Source of the DNA: Morococcus cerebrosus | Lineage (GTDB): Bacteria; Pseudomonadota; Gammaproteobacteria; Burkholderiales; Neisseriaceae | DNA length: 64,000 bases | Direction of reading: 5' to 3' | NCBI RefSeq assembly: GCF_022749515.1 | Contig: NZ_CP094242.1 | Coordinates: forward strand, 930,001-994,000 | In this document: in pieces, positions 10,610 to 21,253 of the stretch | Numbering within the stretch: position 1 is the stretch's first letter | Layout of the letters: each line of letters begins with the position of its first letter | Translations under genes and position numbers: made by a program | The notes under the pieces: model-generated | The model's input: the letters and a program-made list of their open reading frames with translations, nothing else | The model's database searches: none | What the model was told of the DNA's origin: nothing

Positions 10610-11038
10610 ATGATTGAATTTAATGATTTCATAAAAGAAGTAAATAAAAAATTTCAAGATGAGCTATGGGCTGATTTTGAATCCAAATTTTTTGGAGATG
10701 ATTTATTTATTAAAGTAGGAATAGATTTTTCTTATGGCCATCAGTTTGAACTGTATATTCAAAATGCACTCATGAATAAATCGATTGAGGAATGGACGGT
10801 AGATTTGAAGAGAAATCAAATCATATATCTGAAAGATAGGGAAATTTATTTTATAACGGATGTCGATGAAAAAATAATGGTAAAAGGGGAAAGGTTTTTT
10901 GTTAATGTTTTGACGACTATTTACCATTTGAATCCTTCTGATAGTTTGACAAATTACATAATCAACCCAAAACTGATGGATTTTCCTACTGTTTCAAATG
11001 TTACGGTAAGTAACCATTTTGAAGAGTTGCGATTGTAA
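10610..11038 (+). CDS. Hypothetical protein, AT-rich orphan
   Basis: 142 residues, no signal peptide or membrane helix, rich in Ile, Asn, Lys, Phe and acidic residues. AGAGG 8 nt upstream of the ATG supports expression. I recognise no family. Base composition is clearly lower in G+C than cysJ and pgm on either side, which suggests acquisition. Small acidic AT-rich proteins of this kind in Neisseria are often immunity proteins of contact-dependent toxin systems, but no toxin gene is near, so this is only a possibility. Confidence 0.6.
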   Translation: MIEFNDFIKEVNKKFQDELWADFESKFFGDDLFIKVGIDFSYGHQFELYIQNALMNKSIEEWTVDLKRNQIIYLKDREIYFITDVDEKIMVKGERFFVNVLTTIYHLNPSDSLTNYIINPKLMDFPTVSNVTVSNHFEELRL

Positions 11039-11110
11039 TAAGCGCCAGTCATGACTGACATGAAATTGAATTCGTCTCTAGGGGAAGGGATATTAAATTC
11101 AGAAAACAGC

Positions 11111-11169
11111 AAAAGGTCGTCTGAAAACAGTTTGGCAGTATCTGCACTCGTGTTTTCAGACGACCTTTT
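11111..11169. terminator. DUS hairpin between convergent genes
   Basis: AAAAGGTCGTCTGAAAACA and TGTTTTCAGACGACCTTTT form a 19-bp stem with a loop of about 21 nt between the orphan gene and pgm. Confidence 0.75.
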
Positions 11170-11190
11170 GAGCTTTAAAGCGTTAACCGT

Positions 11191-12573
11191 TTACAGCGGC
11201 CATTTCAGCGCGGGATTGCTTTCTATGACGGCTTTGAACTGGTTTTGAATCCGTTCGATGGCTTCGTCGGAATCTGCCTCGAAGCGCAACACCAAAATCG
11301 GCGTGGTATTGGAGGCGCGCATCAGACCGAAGCCGTCGGGGAATTCTACGCGCAGGCCGTCGATGGTGATGATTTCGGTCGCGCCTTCGAATTTGGCTTT
11401 GGCGGCGAGTTCGTCGATAACCTGATGGCCGTTGCTGCCTTCGGGCAGGTCGATGTTGAGTTCGGGTGTGGAAATGCTTTGCGGCAGGCTGTTCAGGACT
11501 TCGGACGGATTGTCGAAGGCAGACAGGATTTCCAAGAGGCGCGCGCCGGCGTACATGCCGTCGTCGAAGCCGAACCAGCATTCTTTGAAGAAGATGTGTC
11601 CGCTCATTTCGCCGGCAACCAGCGCGCCGGTTTTTTTCATGGTGGACTTGATGAAGCTGTGGCCGGTTTTCTCCATGACGGCTTCGCCGCCGTGTTCTTT
11701 AATCCACGGTGCGAGCAGGCGGGTAGATTTGACGTCGAAGATGACTTTCGCGCCGGGATTGCGGCTCAAAACGTCTTGGGCGAACAGCATGAGTTGGCGG
11801 TCGGGATAGATGATGTTGCCGTCTTTGGTCACGACGCCCAAGCGGTCGGCATCGCCGTCAAAAGCCAAGCCGATTTCGGCATCGCTGTTTTTCAGCGCGG
11901 CAATCAAATCTTGCAGGTTTTTCGGTTTGGAAGGGTCGGGATGGTGGTTGGGGAAATTGCCGTCCACTTCGCAGAAAAGTTCGGTCACTTCGTTGCCCAA
12001 ACCTTTGTAGAGCTTGCCTGCGAATGCGCCGCCTACGCCGTTGCCCGCGTCGATGGCGATTTTCATGGGGCGTTTGAGTTTGACGTGGCCGACGATGTGG
12101 TTGTGGTATTCGCCGGAGATGTCTTTTTCGGTTACGCTGCCTTTTTTGTCGGAAGCGGTCAGTTTGTCGGCTTCGATCAGGGCGAGCAGTTCTTGGATGG
12201 CTTCGCCTGCGAGGGTGTCGCCGCCGAGCATCATTTTGAAGCCGTTGTAATCGGGCGGGTTGTGGCTGCCGGTAATCATCACGCCGCTGCCGCCGCATTC
12301 GTTGATGGCGGCGAAATAAAGCATGGGGGTAGCGACCATGCCGACATTGAGGACGTCGATGCCGCTGTCGGTAAAGCCGCGCTGGATGTGTTCCATCAGT
12401 TCGGAACCGCTCAAGCGTCCGTCGCGTCCGAGTGCGATGCGGGTAATGCCTTTTTCGGCGGCTCGGGTGGCGATGGCTTTGCCGATGAGGTAGGCGGCTT
12501 CGTTGGTCAGGGTTTTGCCGACAATGCCCCGGATGTCGTAGGCTTTGAAAATGTCGCGGGCAATGTTTGCCAT
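11191..12573 (-). CDS. pgm: Phosphomannomutase/phosphoglucomutase
   Basis: Interconverts hexose 1- and 6-phosphates, supplying precursors for lipooligosaccharide and other glycans. 460 residues of the alpha-D-phosphohexomutase family. The phosphoserine loop is GVMITGSHNPPDYNG (Ser103), the Mg loop AFDGDADRLG, the sugar-binding loop GEMSGHIFF and the phosphate-binding RASNTTPILVLRFEA near the end. The length and order fit bacterial PMM/PGM enzymes such as AlgC; in Neisseria the gene is usually called pgm. It forms a single transcription unit, with DUS hairpins at both ends. Substrate preference cannot be read from sequence. Confidence 0.93.
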   Translation of the reverse strand: MANIARDIFKAYDIRGIVGKTLTNEAAYLIGKAIATRAAEKGITRIALGRDGRLSGSELMEHIQRGFTDSGIDVLNVGMVATPMLYFAAINECGGSGVMITGSHNPPDYNGFKMMLGGDTLAGEAIQELLALIEADKLTASDKKGSVTEKDISGEYHNHIVGHVKLKRPMKIAIDAGNGVGGAFAGKLYKGLGNEVTELFCEVDGNFPNHHPDPSKPKNLQDLIAALKNSDAEIGLAFDGDADRLGVVTKDGNIIYPDRQLMLFAQDVLSRNPGAKVIFDVKSTRLLAPWIKEHGGEAVMEKTGHSFIKSTMKKTGALVAGEMSGHIFFKECWFGFDDGMYAGARLLEILSAFDNPSEVLNSLPQSISTPELNIDLPEGSNGHQVIDELAAKAKFEGATEIITIDGLRVEFPDGFGLMRASNTTPILVLRFEADSDEAIERIQNQFKAVIESNPALKWPL

Positions 12574-12625
12574 GATGGTTTCCTTTGTGATTGTGAATGG
12601 AAAACGGGCTTATTCTAACATAGGC

Positions 12626-12657
12626 AAAGGTCGTCTGAAGGCTTTCAGACGACCTTT
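12626..12657. terminator. DUS hairpin between pgm start and the metallopeptidase gene
   Basis: CAAAGGTCGTCTGAAGGCTTTCAGACGACCTTTG is a nearly closed stem with minimal loop; on the minus strand it lies upstream of pgm and downstream of nothing obvious except the metallopeptidase's stop on the other side. Confidence 0.6.
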
Positions 12658-12694
12658 GGGGGTTATATCAAATAACCATTTACTGCGGTTTCAA

Positions 12695-13531
12695 TCAATT
12701 GCCGAATGTGTTGCATTGATTGATGTCGCCGCTGTCCAAACCGCGTTTGAGCCATGCCATGCGCTGTTCGGACGAGCCGTGTGTAAAGCTGTCGGGAACG
12801 ACGTAGCCCTGCCCGTCTTTCTGCAGGCGGTCGTCGCCGACGGATTCGGCAGCCAGCATGGCTTTGGTGATGTCTTCGGCTTTGAAGATATTGTTGTTGA
12901 CGGCGTAATGCCCCCAAATACCCGCGTAGCAGTCCGCCTGCAATTCGAGTTTGACGGAAAGGGCATTGGCTTCTTTTTTGTCGACCTGCTGCTGCATTCT
13001 GTGGACTTTAGGCAGGATACCGAGCAGGTTTTGGACGTGGTGTCCGACTTCGTGTGCGATGACGTAGGCAAACGCGGCATCGCTGGCAGAGTTGAGTTTG
13101 GTCTGCATATCCCTATAAAAGTCTAAGTCGAGATAGACTTTTTTGTCGCCCGGGCAGTAAAACGGCCCCATTGCCGATTGACCCATGCCGCAGGCGGTGG
13201 ATGTACCGCCGTTGTATAACACCAGCGTGGTCGGGGTGTAGGTCCGTCCGATTTGTTTGAAATAGCTGCCCCAAGCTTTTTCAGTGTCGGCGAGGACGAC
13301 GCGGGCAAGTTCGTTCAGTTCGGCTTCTTCTTGAGGTTTGAGCTGGGAGGTTTGGGTTGAACCCGTACCCATGGAAGGCGTGCCGACCAAGCCGCTCAAA
13401 TCGACGCCGTAATAAGCGCCAATCAAAACGACGATGATGCCGAGGATGCCGGGCGTTCTACCGCCGCCTCCGCCGCTGCTGCCGCGTCGGTCTTCTACGT
13501 TTTGACTCTGTTCGCGTCCTTTCCAATCCAT
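12695..13531 (-). CDS. Neutral zinc metallopeptidase, YpfJ/KPN_02809 family
   Basis: 278 residues. A hydrophilic Gly-rich start is followed by one membrane helix (ILGIIVVLIGAYYGV, about 29-43), so the catalytic part lies outside the cytoplasmic membrane. Zinc site HEVGHHVQ with third ligand in LQADCYAGIWGHYA, arranged as in the YpfJ family. Conserved Cys and Gly residues in STACGMGQSAMGPFYCPGDK precede it. Function of the family is unknown; in E. coli YpfJ is uncharacterised. Monocistronic, between DUS hairpins. Confidence 0.85.
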   Translation of the reverse strand: MDWKGREQSQNVEDRRGSSGGGGGRTPGILGIIVVLIGAYYGVDLSGLVGTPSMGTGSTQTSQLKPQEEAELNELARVVLADTEKAWGSYFKQIGRTYTPTTLVLYNGGTSTACGMGQSAMGPFYCPGDKKVYLDLDFYRDMQTKLNSASDAAFAYVIAHEVGHHVQNLLGILPKVHRMQQQVDKKEANALSVKLELQADCYAGIWGHYAVNNNIFKAEDITKAMLAAESVGDDRLQKDGQGYVVPDSFTHGSSEQRMAWLKRGLDSGDINQCNTFGN

Positions 13532-13610
13532 CTTGTGTGTTCCTTGTTGTGAAGTGATATGAGGCGGATTATACCGTGAAGGGGCGGCGTGATGCCTGCC
13601 TATATTGAGA

Positions 13611-13657
13611 AAAGGTCGTCTGAAAACACCAAACGGAGTTTTTTCAGACGACCTTTT
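13611..13657. terminator. DUS hairpin upstream of the metallopeptidase gene
   Basis: AAAAGGTCGTCTGAAAA and TTTTTTCAGACGACCTTTTT with a 12-nt loop, placed 20 bp after the stop of the next minus-strand gene, which it should terminate. Confidence 0.75.
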
Positions 13658-13675
13658 TGCTATGTTAAAACCGGA

Positions 13676-14110
13676 TTATTCCGCCTTCAAACCTGCCACA
13701 CACTGCTTGTCGCGCTCTTCAAACGCTTGCGCGCCGCCGAGCAGGTCGAGCTGCTCTTGCGGGCTGAGTTTGCCCAATGAACGGATTTGATCTTCGGAGA
13801 GTTTGTCCAAAGGCTTGTCCCACATACAGGTGCAGTAATCGGTGGCGAGTTTGCTGTTGTTTGAATCCAAGCCCCTTTCTTTCAAATCGTTTTGCCATTT
13901 TTCGGCAAAGGGGATGTTTTTTACGCAAGACTCAAAGATGTTCTGCTTTGCCTGCGGTTTGGACATGGCGCATTGGGAGAGCAGGGCGGTGGCGGCGAGC
14001 AGCGCCAAAATGACCCACGCCCAAATGCGGATGGTGCGGATTTTGGCTTTTGCCTTTTTACGCGCCGCGGCTTGCTCTTCGGCGGACATTTCGTTTTTCG
14101 GTTCAGTCAT
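13676..14110 (-). CDS. Hypothetical single-pass membrane protein coupled to hom
   Basis: 144 residues: charged cytoplasmic start rich in Ala, Lys and Glu, one membrane helix (IWAWVILALLAATALLSQCA, about 29-48) and a periplasmic part with four Cys residues (ESCVKN, DYCTCMW, DKQCVAG) that may form disulfides. The start codon overlaps the end of hom by 8 bp, so it is probably co-translated with it. I do not recognise a family; similar proteins occur next to hom in other Neisseria as far as I recall. No sign that it takes part in threonine synthesis. Confidence 0.75.
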   Translation of the reverse strand: MTEPKNEMSAEEQAAARKKAKAKIRTIRIWAWVILALLAATALLSQCAMSKPQAKQNIFESCVKNIPFAEKWQNDLKERGLDSNNSKLATDYCTCMWDKPLDKLSEDQIRSLGKLSPQEQLDLLGGAQAFEERDKQCVAGLKAE

Positions 14111-15410
14111 GCAGGCTTTCCATGCGGATCATGGTGATTGGTTTTTCCACGCAGCTTAATGCTTCGATGGCTTCGATGGCGCGCTTGATGTTTTTCTCGA
14201 CCGTGCTGTGGGTCAGAATCACGATTTCGGCGGTGGTTTGGTCGATGACGCCTTTTTGGATTAAGGCTTCGATAGACACGTTTTCTTTTGCCAAAAGCGC
14301 GGCGATTTGCCCCAGCGTACCCGGTTCGTCTTTGGCTTGGACGCGCAGGTAGTAGCTGCTGGTGATTTCGTCCATAGGCAGGATGGTCTGCGCTTGGACT
14401 TGGGCGGGCTGGAACGCTAGGTGCGGCACGCGGTGGCCGGTATCGGCGTCAATCAGGCGGGCGATGTCGATGATGTCGGCGACCACGGCGGAAGCGGTCG
14501 GCAGTGCGCCCGCGCCCGCGCCGTAATATAAGGTTTCGCCGACCATATCGGCGTTGACGCGCACGGCGTTCATCACGCCGTTGACGTTTGCCAAGAGGCG
14601 GCTTTCGGGAATCAGGGTCGGATGGACGCGCAATTCGATGCCTTTGTCGGTTTTGCGGGTGATGCCCAGAAGTTTGATGCGGTAGCCGAGTTCTTCGGCG
14701 TATTTGATGTCGCGGCTGTCGAGTTTGCTGATGCCTTCGAGGTAGCAGGCGGGGAAGTTCATCGGCGTGCCAAATGCCAGCGCGCTCATGATGGTGATTT
14801 TGTGGCCCGCGTCGTTGCCTTCGATGTCGAAGGTCGGATCGGCTTCGGCGTAGCCCAATGCTTGCGCTTCTTTCAATACGTCGGCAAACGCGCTGCCTTT
14901 TTCGCGCATTTCGGAGAGGATGAAGTTGCTGGTGCCGTTGATGATGCCGGCGATGCTGCGGATGCGGTTGGCGGCGAGGCCTTCGCGCAGGGCTTTGATA
15001 ATCGGGATGCCGCCCGCTACTGCCGCTTCAAATTGCACCATGACGTTTTTTTCTTCCGCCAGCGGGAAGATTTCGTTGCCGTATTCGGCGAGCAGTTTTT
15101 TGTTGGCGGTAACGATGTGTTTGCCGTTTTCAATGGCTTTCAATACCGCATCTTTGGCGATGCCGGTACCGCCGAACAATTCGACGACGACATCGACGTC
15201 TTCACGCGCGACCAGTTCGAACGGGTCTTTGACAAAGGCTGCGGACGGACAGGTTTGGCGGGCTTTTTCTTCGCTCAAGTCGCATACGGCACTGATGCGC
15301 ACTTCGCGTCCCAAACGACGGCTGATTTCCGCCGCATTGTCCTGCAACACGGCAGCCGTACCGCCGCCGACCGTACCTAAACCTAAAAGACCGATGTTTA
15401 CTGGCTTCAT
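14103..15410 (-). CDS. hom: Homoserine dehydrogenase
   Basis: Reduces aspartate semialdehyde to homoserine, the branch point to threonine and methionine. 435 residues. N-terminal Rossmann domain NIGLLGLGTVGGGTAAVL, catalytic domain with the ANKKLLAEYG and GIINGTSNFILSEM motifs, and a C-terminal ACT domain (YLRVQAKDEPGTLGQIAALL, about 348-420), which in this family senses threonine. Normal length for the monofunctional Gram-negative enzyme. The first gene of a two-gene unit with the overlapping membrane protein; thrC is separate at 27.7 kb. Confidence 0.95.
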   Translation of the reverse strand: MKPVNIGLLGLGTVGGGTAAVLQDNAAEISRRLGREVRISAVCDLSEEKARQTCPSAAFVKDPFELVAREDVDVVVELFGGTGIAKDAVLKAIENGKHIVTANKKLLAEYGNEIFPLAEEKNVMVQFEAAVAGGIPIIKALREGLAANRIRSIAGIINGTSNFILSEMREKGSAFADVLKEAQALGYAEADPTFDIEGNDAGHKITIMSALAFGTPMNFPACYLEGISKLDSRDIKYAEELGYRIKLLGITRKTDKGIELRVHPTLIPESRLLANVNGVMNAVRVNADMVGETLYYGAGAGALPTASAVVADIIDIARLIDADTGHRVPHLAFQPAQVQAQTILPMDEITSSYYLRVQAKDEPGTLGQIAALLAKENVSIEALIQKGVIDQTTAEIVILTHSTVEKNIKRAIEAIEALSCVEKPITMIRMESLHD

Positions 15411-15652
15411 TGTGCCTCCTTGTGAGCCGATTCTCTTAAATCAAAAAGTAAAAACAGAAATTCAGAAAGCCCGAAACGCACCGCCGCCGCAGATTGATAT
15501 AATGCTGATTTTGCAAGGGCGGAAGGCGCAGGCTAAAGTCGCCCATCCTACCTGAAATTGCCTGATTTTGCACCTTTTTTACGGAACGCGGCGAAAGGGC
15601 GGCAAGCCTGTTTGAAATTGATATATCAAGCCGAGAAAGAAACGGAAGAAAA

Positions 15653-16027
15653 ATGCTGATTGAAGAAAACAAAACCGATGAAACCCTAAGCCTGACCGCT
15701 TATCGGGCGGGCGCAATCGAAGCGGGCGGCAAAACCTACACCGCGCCCATCATCTGGCGCAACGGCAAAATTGAAGCAATGAACGTGCAAACGCCGTCTG
15801 AACTGACTGCCGCCGACCTGTTTCAGACGACCTCCGATTCGGACGGCTTGCCCGAAGTCATCATTATCGGCACGGGGGAGAAGCAGCAGTTCCTCCATCC
15901 GAAAATCGCCGCCGAACTTGCCGCACACGGCATCGGGTTGGAATGTATGAACACAGCCTCCGCCTGCCGAACGCTGGTGTTGCTGCAAGGTGAAGGACGC
16001 AGCGTTTGGGCTTGGCTGTGGGTGTGA
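15653..16027 (+). CDS. Mth938-like domain protein (DUF498)
   Basis: 124 residues. The Mth938 fold is also found in mitochondrial complex I assembly factor NDUFAF3; its bacterial role is unknown. Supporting segments are PEVIIIGTGEKQQFLHPKIAAEL and the conserved GLECMNTASACRTLVLLQGEGR, where AC RT and the following hydrophobic strand are typical. A possible ribosome site GGAAGAAAA is just upstream of the ATG. Divergent from hom, followed by a DUS hairpin. Confidence 0.82.
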   Translation: MLIEENKTDETLSLTAYRAGAIEAGGKTYTAPIIWRNGKIEAMNVQTPSELTAADLFQTTSDSDGLPEVIIIGTGEKQQFLHPKIAAELAAHGIGLECMNTASACRTLVLLQGEGRSVWAWLWV

Positions 16028-16050
16028 GCGGGCATAAGGCGCATATAAAA

Positions 16051-16080
16051 CAGGTCGTCTGAAATTTTTCAGACGACCTG
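16051..16080. terminator. DUS hairpin after the Mth938-like gene
   Basis: CAGGTCGTCTGAAA and TTTCAGACGACCTG with a 2-4 nt loop; the stem extends one base beyond the DUS on both sides but lacks a T-run. Confidence 0.6.
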
Positions 16081-16112
16081 ATTTGAGCATATTGCCCTTA
16101 ATTATGTATCAC

Positions 16113-16141
16113 TTGGCAAATAGATAAAAACCTTCTATCCT
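16113..16141 (+). promoter_or_regulatory. Candidate sigma-70 promoter of tpx
   Basis: TTGGCA, 17-bp spacer, TATCCT. The spacing is ideal, while the -10 box matches four of six bases. It lies 38 bp upstream of the tpx ATG. Confidence 0.4.
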
Positions 16142-16179
16142 CGTCAATATTTTTCGTCAACCTAAAAAAGGAAACTCTT

Positions 16180-16674
16180 ATGGCTCAAATTACCTTCCAC
16201 GACAACCCTGTCCACACTTCCGGCGACCTGCCAGCCGTCGGTCAAACCGCGCCTGCATTCAGCCTGACCGCTGGCGATCTATCCGACAAAACTTTGGCGG
16301 ATTTTGCGGGCAAACGCAAAGTGTTGAACATTTTCCCAAGCGTCGATACCGGCGTATGCGCCCAATCCGTGCGTACGTTTAACCAACGCGCGTCTTCTTT
16401 GGATAACGCGGTCGTTCTGTGCATTTCAGCCGACCTGCCGTTTGCCCAAGCACGTTTCTGCGGCGCGGAAGGTTTGGACAATGTTATCAACCTGTCTACG
16501 TTCCGCAGCAGCTTTGCCGCCGATTACGGCGTCGCCCTGACCGATAGCCCGTTGCGCGGACTGACTGCGCGTGCCGTTGTGGTTTTGGACGAAAACGACA
16601 AAGTCCTGCACAGCGAACTGGTTGCCGAAATTGCCAACGAGCCTGATTACGACGCGGCTTTGGCTGTTTTGTAA
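16180..16674 (+). CDS. tpx: Thiol peroxidase
   Basis: Atypical 2-Cys peroxiredoxin that reduces hydroperoxides with thioredoxin electrons. 164 residues, the usual length. Peroxidatic Cys60 in [16 protein letters not shown], resolving Cys94 in ARFCGAEG, as in E. coli Tpx (Cys61/Cys95); a third Cys81 is present in [10 protein letters not shown]. The AAAAAGGAAAC site upstream of the ATG is strong. A single-gene unit. In proteobacteria this role may be periplasmic or cytoplasmic; no signal peptide is visible here. Confidence 0.95.
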   Translation: MAQITFHDNPVHTSGDLPAVGQTAPAFSLTAGDLSDKTLADFAGKRKVLNIFPSVDTGVCAQSVRTFNQRASSLDNAVVLCISADLPFAQARFCGAEGLDNVINLSTFRSSFAADYGVALTDSPLRGLTARAVVVLDENDKVLHSELVAEIANEPDYDAALAVL

Positions 16675-16693
16675 ACAAGGGTTTTAAAGCTGA

Positions 16694-16727
16694 AAAAGGT
16701 CGTCTGAAAAGTTTCAGACGACCTTTT
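16694..16727. terminator. DUS hairpin between convergent tpx and the hemF unit
   Basis: AAAAAGGTCGTCTGAAAA and TTTCAGACGACCTTTT with almost no loop; terminates tpx and, in the other direction, the small gene after hemF. Confidence 0.75.
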
Positions 16728-16742
16728 GTCTTTCTTCCTAAA

Positions 16743-16906
16743 CTATTTCGCAGGCGGCTTCAATTCAAACACTTCGGGATGCGCCTTAAAATATTCTACG
16801 GCGATAAATCCGCCGCCGATGATGATTACCAGGAACACCGCCATGACAATCATGGCAAGGATGAATTTGTCCGAAGGATGGGCGTCGGGCTTGCGTTTAT
16901 CCGCCA

Positions 16907-16907
<1 letters not shown>
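16743..16907 (-). CDS. Small single-pass membrane protein following hemF
   Basis: 54 residues beginning MADKRKPDAHPSDKF, then a helix FILAMIVMAVFLVIIIGG and a periplasmic tail ending ELKPPAK. The ATG overlaps the hemF stop in TAATG, a sign of translational coupling. Reading further upstream in the same frame only runs antisense-like through hemF, so this start is preferred. No known family. Position suggests a function tied to hemF expression or haem synthesis at the membrane, but that is inference. Confidence 0.72.
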
Positions 16908-17827
<920 letters not shown>

Positions 17828-17899
17828 TTATGATGAGACAGAGTTCGTCGGGTTGATGAGAGAATTTAATTCGGTATTGTAGTCTGAAATGAGAAATTA

Positions 17900-17942
17900 A
17901 GGTCGTCTGAAAACCCTTTTTCAGGATTTTCAGACGACCTTT
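17900..17942. terminator. DUS hairpin between glyA end and hemF start
   Basis: AAGGTCGTCTGAAAA.CCCTTTTTCAGGA.TTTTCAGACGACCTT; serves the 3' end of glyA on the minus strand. Confidence 0.7.
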
Positions 17943-17975
17943 CCGTTTTACACAATGCTTAAACGGGCAAGCGGA

Positions 17976-19226
<1,251 letters not shown>

Positions 19227-19276
19227 CTTCTCGACTCCTTTGTCGGTTGGGAAACGGGGATTGATAAGTGTTGAAC

Positions 19277-19304
19277 AATGTACCAAATCGGTTTGGATTG
19301 TCAA
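19277..19304 (-). promoter_or_regulatory. Sigma-70 promoter of glyA
   Basis: On the minus strand TTGACA, 16-bp spacer, TACATT; the -35 box is perfect and the -10 has five of six consensus bases. Predicted leader about 45 nt up to the glyA ATG. No riboswitch fold is evident in this leader. Confidence 0.6.
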
Positions 19305-19314
19305 CGATTTTATC

Positions 19315-19356
19315 TTTCAGACGACCCCTTTGCTGCTTGGAGGGTCGTCTGAAAAG
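19315..19356. terminator. Inverted DUS pair in reversed order, upstream of glyA
   Basis: Here TTTCAGACGACCC comes first and GGGTCGTCTGAAA second, so the stem has T-rich bases outside in neither sense as strongly as the others. It ends 3 bp before the stop of the next minus-strand gene and can terminate that gene. Confidence 0.55.
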
Positions 19357-19358
19357 TT

Positions 19359-19736
19359 TTATTTGAACAGATTGTCTTGTTTCAAATGAAATTCGATTTT
19401 TTCGAGCAGGGCTTCGAGGTCGGTCTCGGCTTGGGTGGCGGCGAGGTTTTTGCCCAACTCCTCCAAAGCCAGCGCATCGAGCCTGCGGCGTTCGAGTTTG
19501 CGCGCTTCTTCGTTGAAGATTTTGATGTTGTCGGGCAGGACAAGCGGCGGCACGCTGCCGTCGGTCGTATAGAACGCTTCATCCGCAAACACGAACCCCT
19601 CCGGCAAGGCGGGCGCATTGTCGTAGTCGGCATCGTTGACCGGCATCCACTCGGAATGCTGTTCCAACAGGATGAATTGCCCGTTCATGCCGTAAATGTG
19701 GGCAAAACGGGAGAGCTTGGGGCGTTTGGTGTTCAT
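19359..19736 (-). CDS. Hypothetical protein
   Basis: 125 residues, soluble, no signal. The N-terminal half has many aromatic and acidic residues (HIYGMNGQFILLEQHSEW); the second half is a long charged helix with possible coiled-coil character (NEEARKLERRRLDALALEEL). Family not recognised; seems confined to Neisseriaceae by recollection only. Independent unit between the sotB promoter region and glyA. Confidence 0.65.
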   Translation of the reverse strand: MNTKRPKLSRFAHIYGMNGQFILLEQHSEWMPVNDADYDNAPALPEGFVFADEAFYTTDGSVPPLVLPDNIKIFNEEARKLERRRLDALALEELGKNLAATQAETDLEALLEKIEFHLKQDNLFK

Positions 19737-19871
19737 GCAAAGATTGTATGCCGATGATGCGGGAGCGTCTAGGGTGGAAATTTGTGTCGTCGCAGTAGGA
19801 AGGTCGTCTGAAAGTAGTATAATTACAGATTCGATAAAATCTTGAAGACAAATATAAAAAGGGAAACCCCA

Positions 19872-21029
19872 ATGTCAGCAAACACAAACAAGCAATGGTT
19901 AAGCGTCATCGCCCTGGCGGTCGGCGCATTCATTTTCAACACCACCGAATATATCCCGATTGCCCTATTGAGCGACATCGGTGCGACCTTCAATATGCCG
20001 CCGACCGAAGTCGGCATCATGATTACCGTGTATGCGTGGATTGTCGCGCTGCTGTCACTGCCGCTGATGCTGGTAACGAAAAACATCGAACGCCGAAAGC
20101 TGCTGCTCGTCCTCTTCGCGTTCTTTACCCTCAGCCACATCGTTTCCTATTTCGCCCGAAGTTTCGAAATCCTGCTCGTCAGCCGCATCGGTATCGCCCT
20201 GACGCATGCCGTGTTTTGGTCAATTACCGCCTCGCTGGCAGTACGCGTTGCGCCGCAGGGTAAAGGCAATCAGGCTTTGGGGCTGCTCAGTACGGGTACG
20301 GTTATGGCGATGGTGGCGGGCATCCCGCTGGGGCGCGTTATCGGGCAACACTCAAGCTGGCAGTTCAGCTTTTTGCTTATCGGACTTTGCGCGGCGGCAG
20401 TCATGGGCATATTGGCGAAAAACCTGCCGCTGCTGCCCAGCGTGAACACAGGTTCGCTCAAAAGCCTGCCCGGATTGCTCAAGCGCAAAAACCTCATGCT
20501 GCTCTACGCGCTGACCGTCCTGCTGATTACCGCCCACTTTACGGCATACAGCTATATCGAACCCTTCGTCCTGCAAGCCGGCGGCTTCGCGCCCGAACAA
20601 GTGACCATCGTCTTGAGCCTGTACGGACTGGCGGGGTTTGCCGCGTCGTATCTGTTCGGCAAATGGTTTGCCAAACACCAGCGCACATTCCTGCTGACCT
20701 CGGTATCCGTCATCATGGCTTCAACGCTCTGCCTGCTGCCCCTTGCCACTTACCCGATAGCCGTTTACGCGCTGGTGTTTGTCTGGGGTATCGCCATCGT
20801 CGTCTTAAGCCTCGGCATGGTATCCAAAGTATTGGACTTTGCCTCGGATGCGACCGATGTAGCCAACTCGATTTACTCAGGCCTCTACAACGTCGGTATC
20901 GGCGGCGGCGCGCTTTTGGGACATTACGTTACCGTCTGGGCGGGCATTTCCAACATCGGCTTTGCCGCCGCAATCTTGGCAGCAGCAGGATTGGGCGTGT
21001 GTCGGATGTTGGTTGAAATGCGAAAATAA
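19872..21029 (+). CDS. sotB: MFS sugar-efflux type transporter (SotB/AraJ-like)
   Basis: 385 residues, twelve membrane helices of a drug/sugar H+ antiporter. The N-terminal FIFNTTEYIPIALLSDIG and the loop NIERRKLLLVLFAFF after TM2 match SotB-like efflux proteins that export arabinose, IPTG-like sugars or drugs. ATG at 19872 follows AAAAAGGGAAAC; an upstream TTG at 19842 is poorer. A TATAAT at 19818-19823 follows a DUS. The true substrate is unknown. Terminated by a DUS hairpin. Confidence 0.82.
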   Translation: MSANTNKQWLSVIALAVGAFIFNTTEYIPIALLSDIGATFNMPPTEVGIMITVYAWIVALLSLPLMLVTKNIERRKLLLVLFAFFTLSHIVSYFARSFEILLVSRIGIALTHAVFWSITASLAVRVAPQGKGNQALGLLSTGTVMAMVAGIPLGRVIGQHSSWQFSFLLIGLCAAAVMGILAKNLPLLPSVNTGSLKSLPGLLKRKNLMLLYALTVLLITAHFTAYSYIEPFVLQAGGFAPEQVTIVLSLYGLAGFAASYLFGKWFAKHQRTFLLTSVSVIMASTLCLLPLATYPIAVYALVFVWGIAIVVLSLGMVSKVLDFASDATDVANSIYSGLYNVGIGGGALLGHYVTVWAGISNIGFAAAILAAAGLGVCRMLVEMRK

Positions 21030-21044
21030 GAGGGTTGTATAAAA

Positions 21045-21088
21045 AAGAGGTCGTCTGAAAACAAACGTTTTCAGACGACCTCTTTTTT
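21045..21088 (+). terminator. DUS hairpin terminator after sotB
   Basis: AAAAGAGGTCGTCTGAAAAC and GTTTTCAGACGACCTCTTTT, a 20-bp stem with a tiny loop plus T-run; one of the strongest in the window. Confidence 0.82.
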
Positions 21089-21206
21089 ATTCTTATAATT
21101 AATTCTTTATGTGTACTTAATAGTATTTTTACTATTCTTTGTAGCTATTGACAAAAATCAAAGTTCATAAACAAAGACAAAGTTATCCGCATTCTAGGTA
21201 AAGAAA

Positions 21207-21218
21207 ATGATATATCAT
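21207..21218. promoter_or_regulatory. Palindromic operator-like site upstream of the TonB receptor
   Basis: ATGATATATCAT is a perfect 12-bp palindrome 36 bp upstream of the ATG, inside an AT-rich promoter region. Size and AT-rich symmetry suit a Fur- or Zur-type metalloregulator site, but it does not match the canonical words of either closely. Inference only. Confidence 0.4.
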
Positions 21219-21253
21219 ATCGCCTTTCGTGATGTGTTATCTAAAAAGGATGA

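Noticed and set aside
11245..12618. 457-codon plus-strand frame opposite pgm
   Set aside because: Composition (Phe/Asp/Val/Gly-rich) is what reverse reading of a GC-rich gene gives; pgm is intact on the other strand.
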